Positions 16,843-26,048 of a DNA stretch of 64,000 nucleotides are shown piece after piece. Made by a program: the position numbers and the translations under genes. The notes below the pieces were generated by a model. The model ran no database searches and was not told the origin of the DNA. It worked only from the letters and a program-made list of their open reading frames with translations. The stretch comes from JABLTI01 sp035528035 (GTDB lineage Archaea; Asgardarchaeota; Heimdallarchaeia; JABLTI01). Position 1 is the stretch's first letter. The number at the start of each line of letters is the position of its first letter. The stretch lies in assembly GCA_035528035.1 (NCBI GenBank), contig DATKZI010000058.1:17749-81748 (forward strand). Direction: 5' to 3'.

Positions 16843-17817
16843 ATGGATTTACTTATGGAATTCAGTTGGATATTAATATTAGTAGGTTTTTTAGCTCTGA
16901 TATGTGAATTTATGGACTCATCATTAGGTATGGGATACGGCACAACATTAACTCCAATATTACTTTTTATGGGGTTTGAAGCATCCCAAATTGTTCCCGC
17001 TGTTTTAGTATCAGAATTTTTCACAGGGTTTATCTCTGCAGGTTTTCATGCTTTATTCAAGAATATGTCTCTCGGGCGCACTAAAGCAATAGCAAAAGAC
17101 ATACCATTGACTCAAAGTAGAGTGAGCACTGAACCAAATGTAGAACTAGTTGCTAGTACAGGAAGTGGAGTATTTATACCTGTAAAAGAAACTTTTATGG
17201 ATAAACTAAAATCATTTACTATTGATAGTAAAGTTGTTTTTGTTTTGACATTGTTTGGTATATTAGGAACAATAATATCCTCATCCATTTCCGTAGTGTT
17301 TGGATTCAATAGCATTTTTAAATTCGGTGTTAAGGTCTACATTGGTGTAATGGTTTTCTTTATGGGTGTTTTGATTCTCGCATTTCGCAAGAAAAACATG
17401 AAATTTTCATTTAAACGTGTTACTGCTATAGGAGCTCTTGCAGGATTCAATAAAGGTATTTCTGGTGGCGGTTATGGTCCACTAACTGTTTCAGGTCAAA
17501 TCTTATCTGGTCGTGAAGGGAGAAATGCTATTGCTTCTACTTCGCTTTCAGAGGGGATTATCTGTTTTGTTGGTGTTCTAACGTATATAATAACCAATCT
17601 TGTAACCACTCACATAAATGGTGAACCATTAGATATTGGAAGTTTTGGCTTAGCTCCCTATCTAATTATCGGAGGAATACTTTCTACACCACTAGCTGCT
17701 TTCACAACAAAAGCAGTTAATAATAGGTGGCTAAAAATGTCGGTAGGTGTAATGACTGTAATCATGGGCTTATTTAGTCTGCTATATACTATACTAACCT
17801 TTACAGGAATTTGGTAA
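16843..17817 (+). CDS. TauE/SafE (TSUP) family permease
   Basis: About 324 residues, eight or so hydrophobic helices. Both family signature loops are present: DSSLGMGYGTTLTPILLF near residues 25-45 and GFNKGISGGGYGPL near 200-215. A hydrophilic loop (about 75-125) separates the first helices from the rest. The family moves organosulfur anions, sulfite or similar organic anions across the membrane. The gene has its own promoter region with a hairpin leader, and a repeat-rich region follows. No sulfur-metabolism gene lies close by, so the substrate is open. Confidence 0.85.
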   Translation: MDLLMEFSWILILVGFLALICEFMDSSLGMGYGTTLTPILLFMGFEASQIVPAVLVSEFFTGFISAGFHALFKNMSLGRTKAIAKDIPLTQSRVSTEPNVELVASTGSGVFIPVKETFMDKLKSFTIDSKVVFVLTLFGILGTIISSSISVVFGFNSIFKFGVKVYIGVMVFFMGVLILAFRKKNMKFSFKRVTAIGALAGFNKGISGGGYGPLTVSGQILSGREGRNAIASTSLSEGIICFVGVLTYIITNLVTTHINGEPLDIGSFGLAPYLIIGGILSTPLAAFTTKAVNNRWLKMSVGVMTVIMGLFSLLYTILTFTGIW

Positions 17818-17884
17818 TAGTAACATTTAGATGTTAATTAACGCAAGTATTTAATGCGATAGAAGAATAAAATTAAAAACGGAA

Positions 17885-17975
17885 GGTTTTGTTTAGCACA
17901 CAAAACTTGAAGTGATCCAAAACCAGAAATAAAAACGACAGAAAAAATCAAAAAGTCGTATAAGACTGGTTTTGG
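17885..17975 (+). promoter_or_regulatory. Attenuator-like set of competing stems before porG
   Basis: Four segments can pair in alternative ways. GTTTTGT (17886-17892) pairs with ACAAAAC (17900-17906). CCAAAACCAG (17917-17926) pairs perfectly with CTGGTTTTGG (17966-17975), with an inner stem ACGAC/GTCGT (17935-17939, 17955-17959). But GGTTTTG (17885-17891) can instead pair with CAAAACC (17918-17924). The distal stem is followed by a T-rich run. This could be the terminator of the TSUP gene or a switchable leader of porGDAB. Pairings seen, role inferred. Confidence 0.4.
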
Positions 17976-18041
17976 TACTTTATTTATTTGTATTTAACAA
18001 GCTTAATACTAATTGAAAATCACTCTGAGTGTGAATAAAAA

Positions 18042-18611
18042 TTGGTTGGAGAAAATATAACTGATATCCGATTCCACGGTCGTGGTGGACAAGGAGTAGT
18101 AACTGCTTCACGAATAGCTGCAGAAGCTGCACTTGTCGAAGATAAATATGTCCATGCGTTTCCAGCTTTTGGTCCGGAAAGAGCTGGTGCTCCAATTGAA
18201 GGTTATACTCGAATTTCCCCTAAAGAATTTACTTTGAAGACAGAGATTCACAATCCTGACATAATAGTAATTCTTGATCCTACCCTAATAGGCACAGTCG
18301 ATTTAGGGAAAGGATTGAAAGAAGGAGGAACAGTAATAGCAAACTTTCCTGGTACGATGGACGAGCTAAAGAGCAAGATTGGTATCAAACAAAAAGCAAA
18401 ATACTACAAAGTAGATGCTACCAAGATTGCTAATGAAGAATTAGGTAGACCGATTACAAATACAGTAATGCTTGGCGCATTGGTAAAAGTATCAAAAATA
18501 GTTGACCTTGCTAATGTATGTGAAGCAACAGCGGAAAGATTTCCAGGTGCAGTCGGTGAGAAAAACGTAAAAGCAATAAAAAGAGCCTATGAAGAGGTTG
18601 AGTCAGAATGA
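18042..18611 (+). CDS. porG: Pyruvate:ferredoxin oxidoreductase gamma subunit
   Basis: About 189 residues. The N-terminus IRFHGRGGQGVVTASRIAAE is the hallmark of the gamma domain of 2-oxoacid:ferredoxin oxidoreductases; FPAFGPERAGAPIEGYTRIS follows. The enzyme oxidises pyruvate with CoA to acetyl-CoA and CO2, reducing ferredoxin in the cytoplasm. TTG start. First of four tightly packed genes in the archaeal order gamma, delta, alpha, beta; its stop overlaps the start of porD by four bases (ATGA). Pyruvate is the likeliest substrate from the operon layout and subunit sizes; another 2-oxoacid cannot be ruled out. Confidence 0.92.
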   Translation: MVGENITDIRFHGRGGQGVVTASRIAAEAALVEDKYVHAFPAFGPERAGAPIEGYTRISPKEFTLKTEIHNPDIIVILDPTLIGTVDLGKGLKEGGTVIANFPGTMDELKSKIGIKQKAKYYKVDATKIANEELGRPITNTVMLGALVKVSKIVDLANVCEATAERFPGAVGEKNVKAIKRAYEEVESE

Positions 18612-18937
18612 CCAAACAAAATACCCTTTCAGAAAAAGAAATGAAGGAATGGATAGCCGAAAAATGGGGCTATGAAAAACTACCCATAGGAGGTAGTGTT
18701 CCTTATGCTGGATCGTCAGAATTTTTCAAAACAGGTGACTGGAGTGCATTCAAAGCGGTAGTAGATAGAGAGAAATGCACAAAATGTACAACATGTTTCT
18801 TCCTATGTCCAGATTCAGCAATTGAAATGGATGAAGAAGAAATACCAGTGATGAATTTTGACTATTGTAAAGGCTGCGGTATCTGTGCACAAGAGTGCCC
18901 ATCTGATGCTATTGAAATGAAGGACATGAGTCAATAG
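18608..18937 (+). CDS. porD: Pyruvate:ferredoxin oxidoreductase delta subunit (2x[4Fe-4S])
   Basis: About 109 residues. Two CxxCxxCxxxCP clusters are visible: Cys57/60/63/67 (CTKCTTCFFLCP) and Cys87/90/93/97 (CKGCGICAQECP). Each should bind a [4Fe-4S] cluster and pass electrons from the catalytic beta subunit to ferredoxin. The N-terminal 50 residues form the usual delta-subunit extension. Translationally coupled to porG by a four-base overlap, and ten bases before porA. Confidence 0.93.
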   Translation: MTKQNTLSEKEMKEWIAEKWGYEKLPIGGSVPYAGSSEFFKTGDWSAFKAVVDREKCTKCTTCFFLCPDSAIEMDEEEIPVMNFDYCKGCGICAQECPSDAIEMKDMSQ

Positions 18938-18947
18938 GTGATCAATC

Positions 18948-20144
18948 ATGACTAAAACTACTACTAAACCCGGTAAACGTATTGGTATGACGGGCGATGA
19001 AGCTGTTGCTAATGCTGCTGCAGTTATCAATCCTGATGTTGTTGCTGCTTATCCTATCACCCCTCAAACTATCATTGTCGAACATTTCAGTGATTTCGTT
19101 GCTAATGGTGAAGTTGATACTGAATATGTTTGTGTCGAATCCGAGCATAGTGCTATGAGTGCTTGCGTTGGTGCTAGTGTCACTGGTGCAAGAGTTTTTA
19201 CTGCTTCTGCTAGTCAAGGTGTTGCTTTAATGTATGAAATCCTTTTCATAGCTGCTGCATCAAGATTGCCTATTGTTATGGCTGTTGCTAACAGAGCTCT
19301 AAGTGGTCCTATTAACATCCATGGTGAACTTACTGACCAAACTGTTTGTAGAGACACTGGTTGGATTTCTATGTTTTCTGAATCCGCTCAGGAAGCTTAT
19401 GACACTACATTCTTGTCTTTCAAAATAGGTGAAACTCCAGAAGTCTCCCTTCCTGTAATGTTTGGCTTGGATGGCTTTATTTTAACCCATGCTCTTGAAG
19501 GAGTTCATCCTTTGGATAGAGATTTCGTTAAAGCGTTCTTACCAGATCGTGTAATGAAATATCCAACAATACCAGGAAATCCCGTTTCCTCTGGTTTATT
19601 AGCTCTTCCTGATTATTATATGGAAGTTAAATATCAACAAGAATTAGCTATGACTGCTGCTCGAAAGGTTATGCCCAAAGTTTTCAAAGAATTTGGTGAG
19701 ATTACTGGTCGAAACTACAAGATGGTTGAAGAATATAAAATGGATGGAGCTGAAACTGCCTTTGTTACTATGGGCGCTTTAGCTGGTTCCACAAAATATG
19801 TTGTTGATAAACTTCGAAGTGAAGGTCAAAAAGTTGGCATGCTAAAAGTGAAAACCTTCCGACCTTTCCCAGATGAAGAAATAGCTAAAGCATTAAAGAA
19901 TGTTGAAGCTGTAGGAGTAATTGATCGAGACCTTACTTTCGGTTCCCCTGGACCAGCACTTTACTCTGATCTTAAGGCATCATTATATGATTACAAAGAT
20001 CGACCACAAGTATTTGGTTTTGTAGCTGGAATTGGTGGAAGAGATGTTGATGTAAAAGAATACGAATACGTCTACAAACAAGTTCTCAAACACAAAGGAG
20101 CAGAAAAGGCTGTTCCCATTGAGTGGATAGGTTTACGTAAGTAG
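18948..20144 (+). CDS. porA: Pyruvate:ferredoxin oxidoreductase alpha subunit
   Basis: About 398 residues, the usual size for an archaeal PorA. Near the start lie GDEAVANAAAVINPDVVAAY and PITPQTIIVEHF, typical of the domain that completes the thiamine diphosphate site, followed by ESEHSAMSACVGASVTGARV. The C-terminal domain (about 260-390) has the CoA-binding-like arrangement. The first third uses many T-ending codons (GCT, GTT, ACT) compared with the rest, a codon pattern also seen in porB and probably reflecting high expression. Ten bases separate it from porD and 14 from porB. Confidence 0.93.
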   Translation: MTKTTTKPGKRIGMTGDEAVANAAAVINPDVVAAYPITPQTIIVEHFSDFVANGEVDTEYVCVESEHSAMSACVGASVTGARVFTASASQGVALMYEILFIAAASRLPIVMAVANRALSGPINIHGELTDQTVCRDTGWISMFSESAQEAYDTTFLSFKIGETPEVSLPVMFGLDGFILTHALEGVHPLDRDFVKAFLPDRVMKYPTIPGNPVSSGLLALPDYYMEVKYQQELAMTAARKVMPKVFKEFGEITGRNYKMVEEYKMDGAETAFVTMGALAGSTKYVVDKLRSEGQKVGMLKVKTFRPFPDEEIAKALKNVEAVGVIDRDLTFGSPGPALYSDLKASLYDYKDRPQVFGFVAGIGGRDVDVKEYEYVYKQVLKHKGAEKAVPIEWIGLRK

Positions 20145-20158
20145 GAGGACGATGAAAA

Positions 20159-21142
20159 ATGGTTTCTACTGAAGAATTAAAAAATGTTAAGATTCCAAAA
20201 GCAAAAGATCTTATTAGAGAGAAAAATCGTTTAGCACCAGGCCATAGACTCTGTCCTGGCTGTACTGCTGGAACAATTGCTCGTTGTGCTACTCTCGTAA
20301 CAGATCCTGAAAATGTGACTGTTTTCCATGCTACTGGTTGTATGGAAGTTGCTACTACAATTTATCCCTTTACCGCTTGGCGAGTTCCTTGGTTCCATAA
20401 TGCTTTTGAAAATGTTGCTGCAACTGCTAGTGGTGCGGAAGCAGCTTACAGAGCAATGGTTCGTAAGGGTAAATTAGAAAAAATGCCTGATATTATTGCC
20501 TTTGCTGGTGATGGTGGTACCTATGATATTGGTCTCCAATCACTCAGTGGTGCTCTCGAACGAGGTCATGACTTCGTTTACATCTGTTACACAAATGGTG
20601 CCTACATGAATACAGGTATCCAACGTTCAGGTGGCACTCCAATGTATGCTGCAACAACAACCTCACCCGCAGGTTCAGTTATACCAGGTAAAATGCAATG
20701 GCGAAAGGATTTGGTTGCAATTGCAGCAGCCCACAAAGTTCAATATGTAGCTACTGCTTCCCCCGCAGCTCATCGTGATATGATGACCAAAGTACGCAAA
20801 GCTCTTGACGTAGACGGCCCAGCATTCATTTTGGTAGACATGCCCTGCCCAAGAGGATGGCGTTTCCCTGAAGAACTTTCAGTTCAAGTTGCTCAACAAG
20901 GCATTGATACCTGTTACTTCCCCCTCTACGAAATTTACGATGGCCGTGAGTATGTTCTTAGTGCTAAGAGTAAGGCTATCGCCAATAAACCTGAAAGAAA
21001 ACTACCAATTGAAGAGTACCTTAAAGGTCAAGGTCGATTTAGACACTTATTCAAACCTCAAAAACGAGATGATCTTATCGCTCAATTCCAAGCAGCAGTC
21101 GATCAAGAATGGGATTACTTGCAAAAATTGTGCAATCTATAA
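20159..21142 (+). CDS. porB: Pyruvate:ferredoxin oxidoreductase beta subunit
   Basis: About 327 residues. It carries the thiamine diphosphate motif GDGGTYDIGLQSLSGALERG ending in CYTNGAYMNTG, which binds the cofactor and Mg2+, and the Cys residues for a third [4Fe-4S] cluster (CPGC at 32-35, Cys near 61, and one further along in the chain). This subunit makes the hydroxyethyl intermediate. GTAGGAGGACG precedes the ATG. Last gene of the operon; a strong hairpin terminator lies at 21161-21188. Confidence 0.93.
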   Translation: MVSTEELKNVKIPKAKDLIREKNRLAPGHRLCPGCTAGTIARCATLVTDPENVTVFHATGCMEVATTIYPFTAWRVPWFHNAFENVAATASGAEAAYRAMVRKGKLEKMPDIIAFAGDGGTYDIGLQSLSGALERGHDFVYICYTNGAYMNTGIQRSGGTPMYAATTTSPAGSVIPGKMQWRKDLVAIAAAHKVQYVATASPAAHRDMMTKVRKALDVDGPAFILVDMPCPRGWRFPEELSVQVAQQGIDTCYFPLYEIYDGREYVLSAKSKAIANKPERKLPIEEYLKGQGRFRHLFKPQKRDDLIAQFQAAVDQEWDYLQKLCNL

Positions 21143-21160
21143 TTAATTAATTGATTAGAC

Positions 21161-21188
21161 CAACCGTTCTCTTCTTGAGAACTGGTTG
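21161..21188 (+). terminator. Terminator of the por operon
   Basis: CAACCGTTCTC (21161-21171) pairs with GAGAACTGGTTG (21177-21188) with one bulged T and a five-base loop. TATTATTTTTTTATC follows. It starts 18 bases after the porB stop and has the stem plus T-run layout expected for transcription termination. Confidence 0.75.
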
Positions 21189-21304
21189 TATTATTTTTTT
21201 ATCATTTTTTTCTTTCTGAAACTCAATTTAGACCTTTTTAAACAAAATTACTTGTAGGTTACTTCGAGAAACATGATTTCTCCTCGCGGAGGTCTAAGAA
21301 TAAA

Positions 21305-21439
21305 ATGATAAAACTCTGGAAAAATCAACGATTGGGTTTAATCTTGCTTTTTGGAGCATTGATTTTACTTTGGGTGACTGCTACATTAACTATTGGCCCA
21401 CCTGAAGAAGCGCCACCATTCTTTACACCAGGTCCTTAA
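21305..21439 (+). CDS. Small single-span membrane protein (44 residues)
   Basis: A 44-codon frame from ATG 21305 to TAA 21437-21439. Residues 1-9 are basic, 10-29 form one hydrophobic helix (LGLILLFGALILLW...), and the end is Pro-rich (IGPPEEAPPFFTPGP). GGAGGT at 21288-21293 gives an 11-base spacing; CTCC (21280-21283) could pair with GGAG (21288-21291) and weaken it. It follows the por terminator, so it has its own transcript, and is convergent with the GTPase gene. The clean topology supports a real gene. No family recognised. Confidence 0.55.
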   Translation: MIKLWKNQRLGLILLFGALILLWVTATLTIGPPEEAPPFFTPGP

Positions 21440-21499
21440 TTTTTATTATATTAAAAGCCGAGGATAACCTGAAAAAAGTCCTTGTAAAAGGGCGCTTCT

Positions 21500-22084
21500 T
21501 TACTTATTTTTCTTTTCTTTCTCTAGCATTGAACCTTCTGCTTGTAAAACCATTGTTTTAATTAATGTATCAAAAACCTTCTTTATTGTCTCACCAGTTT
21601 TTGCAGAAGTTTCAAGATAAGGTATTTTATACCCTACCTTTTTGGATTTACTTAATGCATAGCTTCTTGCTTCTTTAGCAGTAACAACTCTATTTTCTAA
21701 ATCAATTTTATTTCCTACAATAATTAATGGGATATCTTTACAATTTGTTAATGCTTCACCTAACCATTTATCCAAATTTTCAAAAGAATCTCTTTTGGTG
21801 ACATCGAAAACTACCAATCCACCAAGTGAACCTCGATAATATAATGGTCGGATTTTTGAGAATCGTTCCTGTCCTCCGGTATCCCAAATTTGACATTTAA
21901 TTCGTTTATCGTTAATGATTAATTGTTTAATTGTAAAATCGACACCAATAGTCATTTTATAATTTTCTTGGAACTTATCAGTAGCATATCGATAAGTAAT
22001 TGCTGTTTTTCCAACTGCTCCGTCACCTACAACTATCGTTTTGAATAGGTAATCAAATCCTGATCGTGGAGCTACTTCTGCCAA
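21500..22084 (-). CDS. Rab/Ras-like small GTPase
   Basis: About 194 residues with every GTPase motif: GDGAVGKT (20-27), switch I Thr45 in MTIGVDF, WDTGGQERF (67-75) with catalytic Gln72, GNKIDL (124-129) and ETSAKTG (158-164). The YYRGSLGG and WLGEAL segments are Rab-like. DTGG replaces the DTAG of most Rab and Ras proteins. No C-terminal Cys for prenylation, so membrane binding must be indirect; the end is a Lys/Glu helix. Such GTPases are abundant in Asgard genomes and would work as GTP switches. It sits alone, convergent with the 44-residue membrane protein gene. Family certain, role unknown. Confidence 0.93.
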   Translation of the reverse strand: MAEVAPRSGFDYLFKTIVVGDGAVGKTAITYRYATDKFQENYKMTIGVDFTIKQLIINDKRIKCQIWDTGGQERFSKIRPLYYRGSLGGLVVFDVTKRDSFENLDKWLGEALTNCKDIPLIIVGNKIDLENRVVTAKEARSYALSKSKKVGYKIPYLETSAKTGETIKKVFDTLIKTMVLQAEGSMLEKEKKNK

Positions 22085-22303
22085 CTGTTAAGCCTTCCTG
22101 TACTATTCTAATGTCTCTCAAACTTAGAATGATTTCTCCTTTTCGTGCAAGCAATAAAAAACCTTTGCTTTGAGGATTTTTTTTGCATGAAAGATATTTG
22201 TTTATGAGGTAAATATATTTGCTAGTATTGTCATTAATTTACAACTACTAAAAGTTAAAGAACGTTCATATAAATCAGTAATTAAGGAGATCTAAAACAA
22301 AAT

Positions 22304-23215
22304 ATGACACTAGATAGTATTGATTTAGACGCAGGCTTATTTGGCGGTCCAGGTGACAAAATACTGCTGCCTTTAATGGGATATCCCTCTGAACGGGATG
22401 CTGTTTTTGTAGCACTTACTACCGCAGAATATTTTGGAATTCATTTATACATTTTGCATATAGTAAGCAAATCTACAAAAGTAGAAGATTATTTTCAAAA
22501 AAAAATTGAGAGAATAAAAGAACGTGCTCAGAAATTAAAGGTAAATCTAGAAGTCAATATTATTGAAGCATCTAAATGGTCTACTCCTGATTCTATCATT
22601 CTCAAGGAAATTAACGATCTATCCCCAAAATTAACCATAATGATGAGTAGACGAAAGGGATTATTCCAGCGCTTGTCTGGTAGTATTGCTGAAAAGGTTG
22701 CTCGAAAAAGCCCTCATTCTGTTATGATCATTAGGTCACCAATAAAAGATTGGGTAACTTATGGATCAAATATTTCACCTAGGAAAATAGTTGTTCCTAT
22801 TGGAGCACAAAACAATTGTGAAATTTCAGCAGTTCAATTAGCAATTGCTATAGCAAATACTGGAGAATCTCGAGATGCTGATATAACTCTCCTTCATAGC
22901 ATTATTATTCCTGAAACAGTTCCAATATTGAATAGTGATAATAAGATCTTCCAACAAGAAGAAAAGAAATTCGTAAAGCAAGCTGGAATGTACACTACCA
23001 TGCTTATGTTTCCAATGAAAACTAAGGTAATAGTAGGTCGAGACGTTGGTCGATCTATTAGTCAATTTCTTAATAAGGAACAAGCTGATTTAGCTATCAT
23101 GGGTGTTCCTTATGTTCCAAGAAAGTTCTTTGGATTATTTGGTACAGATACCAATGAAATCTATAATAAAAGTGAATGCCCAGTAATGGTGATTTTTCAT
23201 AAGGAAATATGTTAG
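22304..23215 (+). CDS. Tandem UspA-domain protein
   Basis: About 303 residues made of two universal-stress-protein domains. Domain 1 (about 18-150) starts DKILLPLMGYPSERD and ends with SGSIAEKVARKSPHSVMII, close to the ATP-binding G-x9-G-S/T pattern. Domain 2 (about 165-300) starts RKIVVPIGAQNNCE and ends with ECPVMVIF, but its nucleotide loop is degenerate. Good GGAG site before the ATG. It precedes an amino-acid permease by about 100 bases; UspA domains are often linked to APC transporters, so a regulatory partnership is plausible. Confidence 0.8.
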   Translation: MTLDSIDLDAGLFGGPGDKILLPLMGYPSERDAVFVALTTAEYFGIHLYILHIVSKSTKVEDYFQKKIERIKERAQKLKVNLEVNIIEASKWSTPDSIILKEINDLSPKLTIMMSRRKGLFQRLSGSIAEKVARKSPHSVMIIRSPIKDWVTYGSNISPRKIVVPIGAQNNCEISAVQLAIAIANTGESRDADITLLHSIIIPETVPILNSDNKIFQQEEKKFVKQAGMYTTMLMFPMKTKVIVGRDVGRSISQFLNKEQADLAIMGVPYVPRKFFGLFGTDTNEIYNKSECPVMVIFHKEIC

Positions 23216-23332
23216 AGTAGAAATTTCAGATACCTAAGTACATTCTGAATGAAGCGTAAGTTTTTAAGATGAATCTAGGAAATCATAAAAAGGATACAAA
23301 ATATAAAATTAGTTTTCATGAAGGTTATAGTA

Positions 23333-24856
23333 ATGGATGAAATCAAAGGTGTGAATAAAGAAGAAATTCAACTTGTAAAGAAGTCGATCGATAAAGTTGA
23401 CAACAATAACCATTCACACGAATCAGTTACTATAGGAATTATTACCGAAAGAGAACTTTCACGAGAATTAGGATTTAAGGAAGCTCTAAGTATAGGTCTT
23501 GGAGGAACTATAGGGGGCGGTGTTTTTAGTGTTTTGGGTATAGTTATCGGTTTTGCTGGTCCTGCAGCAATTCTTTCCTTTCTTTTTGGAGGTATTTTAG
23601 GGATTTTATTTGGTTATTCTTATGCAAAATTATCTGTAAAATATCAATCAGCTGGTGGTAGTTATACCTTTGCTAAAGCCGCTTATGGTGATAAATTTGG
23701 GGGTATATTTGGATGGTTGTTATGGATCGGTTATTTAGCTTCATGTTCACTTTATGCTTATACTTTTGGGATTTATTTTGCCCATTTGATAGATATTATC
23801 ACACCTAGTGATCTTGTAGAAAATGGTTGGATTAGATTAATCTTTTCAATTTTTTCAACATTAATAATAGGTCTTTCCACATTGGTTAATTTGAAAGGAG
23901 TAAAGGAAACAGGGAAATCTCAGAATATTATTGTCTTAGCAAAATTGATTATACTTTTGACTTTTATAGCTATAACAATACCTGCTGCTATAAGGGGTGC
24001 TAAAGAGAATCTAAGTGATTTTTTTATTGGTTTTGATGGAGAACCAACTGATAATATTATACAGGGATTAGCTTTAGCTGTGGTAGGTACTTCTATCCTT
24101 TTTGTTGCCTTTGAAGGTATGGAACTTATTCCTAATGCTTCAGAGGAAATTCAAAATCCCGAGAAAAATATTCCCCGTTCTATTTACACCACTATAATCA
24201 TTGCTTCAATTATCTATTTGTTAGTAGCATTTACAACTTTGGGAGGAACATCCTATAAAGTATTTGTTGACGATCCCAGTAAAGCTGAATATGCTTTAGC
24301 GTATGCTGCTCAACCTATTCTAGGCATTGCAGGTTTTATTCTTATTACTATAGGGGCTCTCTTTTCAACTGCAAGTGCATTTAATGCTTCATTATACGGT
24401 TCATCAAGATTAGCTTATGTTATGGCTCGAGAAAAAGTTTTCCCAACATTCTTCAGCAAAGTTTCCAAAAAAGGTCGTGTACCCTATATTAGTATTCTCT
24501 TAATAAGTGGTATAATATTAGTTATGACATTAACATTAAACTTGGAACAAATAGCAAAATTAGCTAGTTCCATATTTCTATTATTATTTTCTTTAATGAC
24601 TTTATCAAGTTTGATTCTAAGGAAAAATATCAAAGCAAAATTCATTATACCTTTCTTTGGTTTCATATTGTCAACAAGCCTTTTTGGTATTTTTATTTGG
24701 AATTTAATTAAAGAAGTTATTAATAAAGAGGAAGGCGCTTTAATAACAATAATATTATTACCAATCCTAATAATTCTAGTAGGGATTGGCAGCTATTTTA
24801 CAATGAGAATTCAAACGAAACAAAAAAAGCAAAATCCGATACAAAATGAAGAATAA
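23333..24856 (+). CDS. APC-superfamily amino-acid permease
   Basis: About 507 residues with 12 predicted helices. The first helix bears the APC signature IGLGGTIGGGVFSVLG, the unwound substrate-binding stretch. FEGMELIPNASEEIQNPEKN in the helix 6-7 region is also typical of the family. ATG 23333 has AAGGT seven bases upstream; ATG 23318 is also in frame. It should import amino acids or related amines. UspA-type gene upstream, coiled-coil gene 24 bases downstream. Confidence 0.88.
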   Translation: MDEIKGVNKEEIQLVKKSIDKVDNNNHSHESVTIGIITERELSRELGFKEALSIGLGGTIGGGVFSVLGIVIGFAGPAAILSFLFGGILGILFGYSYAKLSVKYQSAGGSYTFAKAAYGDKFGGIFGWLLWIGYLASCSLYAYTFGIYFAHLIDIITPSDLVENGWIRLIFSIFSTLIIGLSTLVNLKGVKETGKSQNIIVLAKLIILLTFIAITIPAAIRGAKENLSDFFIGFDGEPTDNIIQGLALAVVGTSILFVAFEGMELIPNASEEIQNPEKNIPRSIYTTIIIASIIYLLVAFTTLGGTSYKVFVDDPSKAEYALAYAAQPILGIAGFILITIGALFSTASAFNASLYGSSRLAYVMAREKVFPTFFSKVSKKGRVPYISILLISGIILVMTLTLNLEQIAKLASSIFLLLFSLMTLSSLILRKNIKAKFIIPFFGFILSTSLFGIFIWNLIKEVINKEEGALITIILLPILIILVGIGSYFTMRIQTKQKKQNPIQNEE

Positions 24857-24880
24857 TTTGCTCTATGGTGTTGTTTCAAT

Positions 24881-25945
24881 TTGTTCAAAAAATCCAATAA
24901 GAAAAGTTCCCCAAAAGATATCCCTCATGTGAAATTAGTTTTAACACCAAAGATAGAGAAAATTCTTAATGATTGTCAAACACATATAGAGGAATCTTTT
25001 CCTCTATCAGAAGAATGTTTTGATAAATTAATGATTTACATTTCAACAGCTTGTTCTGGATATGAAGTTAAAATAAATTACTTGAAAGAACAGCAGACCA
25101 CTGAAAATAGACAATTACAGCTAACAGAAACTAAGGAAGTGGTTTATAGTTTAAGGGAAACGGATTCTACAACAGGGGATGCTTTAAGCTTTCTGAGAGA
25201 AAAGCTCGACCTTCTGATAGAAGAGCGTGAAAATCTGGTGTTCAAATTTCTAAGCTTTAAGGAGGAAATAGAAACAACACCTCTTTTTGAATTATCATCA
25301 AAAATCAAAAGTTTTGTAGAATCAATAACATTCATTGAAACAGAAAGTTGGGAAGAACAATTAGATTATTACAGAACTAGATTTCTGCTGCAAAGGGAAC
25401 AAGAAACTGATCAAAACTTAAAAGATAATTTTTTACCTGAAGATGAGAAACAAAAATCATTTCGAGATCCTTTAGCAAAAATCAAAACTCAAGTAGATAT
25501 CCCAAGCAAACCTGTAAAAATAATTAATTTAACAAAAAATCATCATCAAATAATTATACCTTATACTACAAAATTTAATAAATTATTACTTGATGCTTCT
25601 AATTCTTTTAATGAAGAAATTCTTGAATGGTCAGAAGAAACAATCACTGAAAAATTAAACCAGCAAGAAATAATAAGTCAAGAAGTAGGAAAAGAGCTTT
25701 ATGCATTAAAAAGAGAGCAAGGTATACTTACTATGAAGACATATGAAATTATTCAAACCATTCGTTCAAGATTACTTAATATTACAGGTTCTATTGCTTC
25801 AAGGATTTTTTTCAAAGATGGATTTAAAGATCTTCTTCAATTATCAAAAAATGAATCCCTAACAGATGACGACAGAAAAGAATCAATTAAAAAAATCATT
25901 ACCCGATTTCTCCGAATTTTAGGTGAAATAAAACCAGGCTTATAA
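24881..25945 (+). CDS. Predicted coiled-coil protein of unknown function
   Basis: About 354 residues, TTG start with GGTG upstream. Soluble, highly charged and almost wholly helical; heptad-like stretches occur near 60-150 and 240-340. No enzymatic motif, Cys cluster, signal peptide or membrane helix. It lies 24 bases behind the amino-acid permease and about 100 bases ahead of the Sec23/24-like gene, all in one direction, so it may be cotranscribed with either. Helical scaffolds of this kind can be coat, tether or cytoskeletal partners, but that is only a guess. Confidence 0.55.
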   Translation: MFKKSNKKSSPKDIPHVKLVLTPKIEKILNDCQTHIEESFPLSEECFDKLMIYISTACSGYEVKINYLKEQQTTENRQLQLTETKEVVYSLRETDSTTGDALSFLREKLDLLIEERENLVFKFLSFKEEIETTPLFELSSKIKSFVESITFIETESWEEQLDYYRTRFLLQREQETDQNLKDNFLPEDEKQKSFRDPLAKIKTQVDIPSKPVKIINLTKNHHQIIIPYTTKFNKLLLDASNSFNEEILEWSEETITEKLNQQEIISQEVGKELYALKREQGILTMKTYEIIQTIRSRLLNITGSIASRIFFKDGFKDLLQLSKNESLTDDDRKESIKKIITRFLRILGEIKPGL

Positions 25946-26048
25946 TTCATCTAAAAGAATTTTCACTAAAAATATTCTTTTCTCAAACAAATTCCAATTT
26001 ACATAGCTTTATATTTGTGAAAATCGCTAAACTGTCTCGTGACATAAA

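Noticed and set aside
18948..20144. Codon-use shift in porA as evidence of gene transfer
   Set aside because: The same bias appears in porB and fits high expression; gene order and overlaps are standard for archaea.
20889..21146. A plus-strand frame of 85 codons inside porB
   Set aside because: Overlaps the well-conserved end of porB in another phase and resembles no family.
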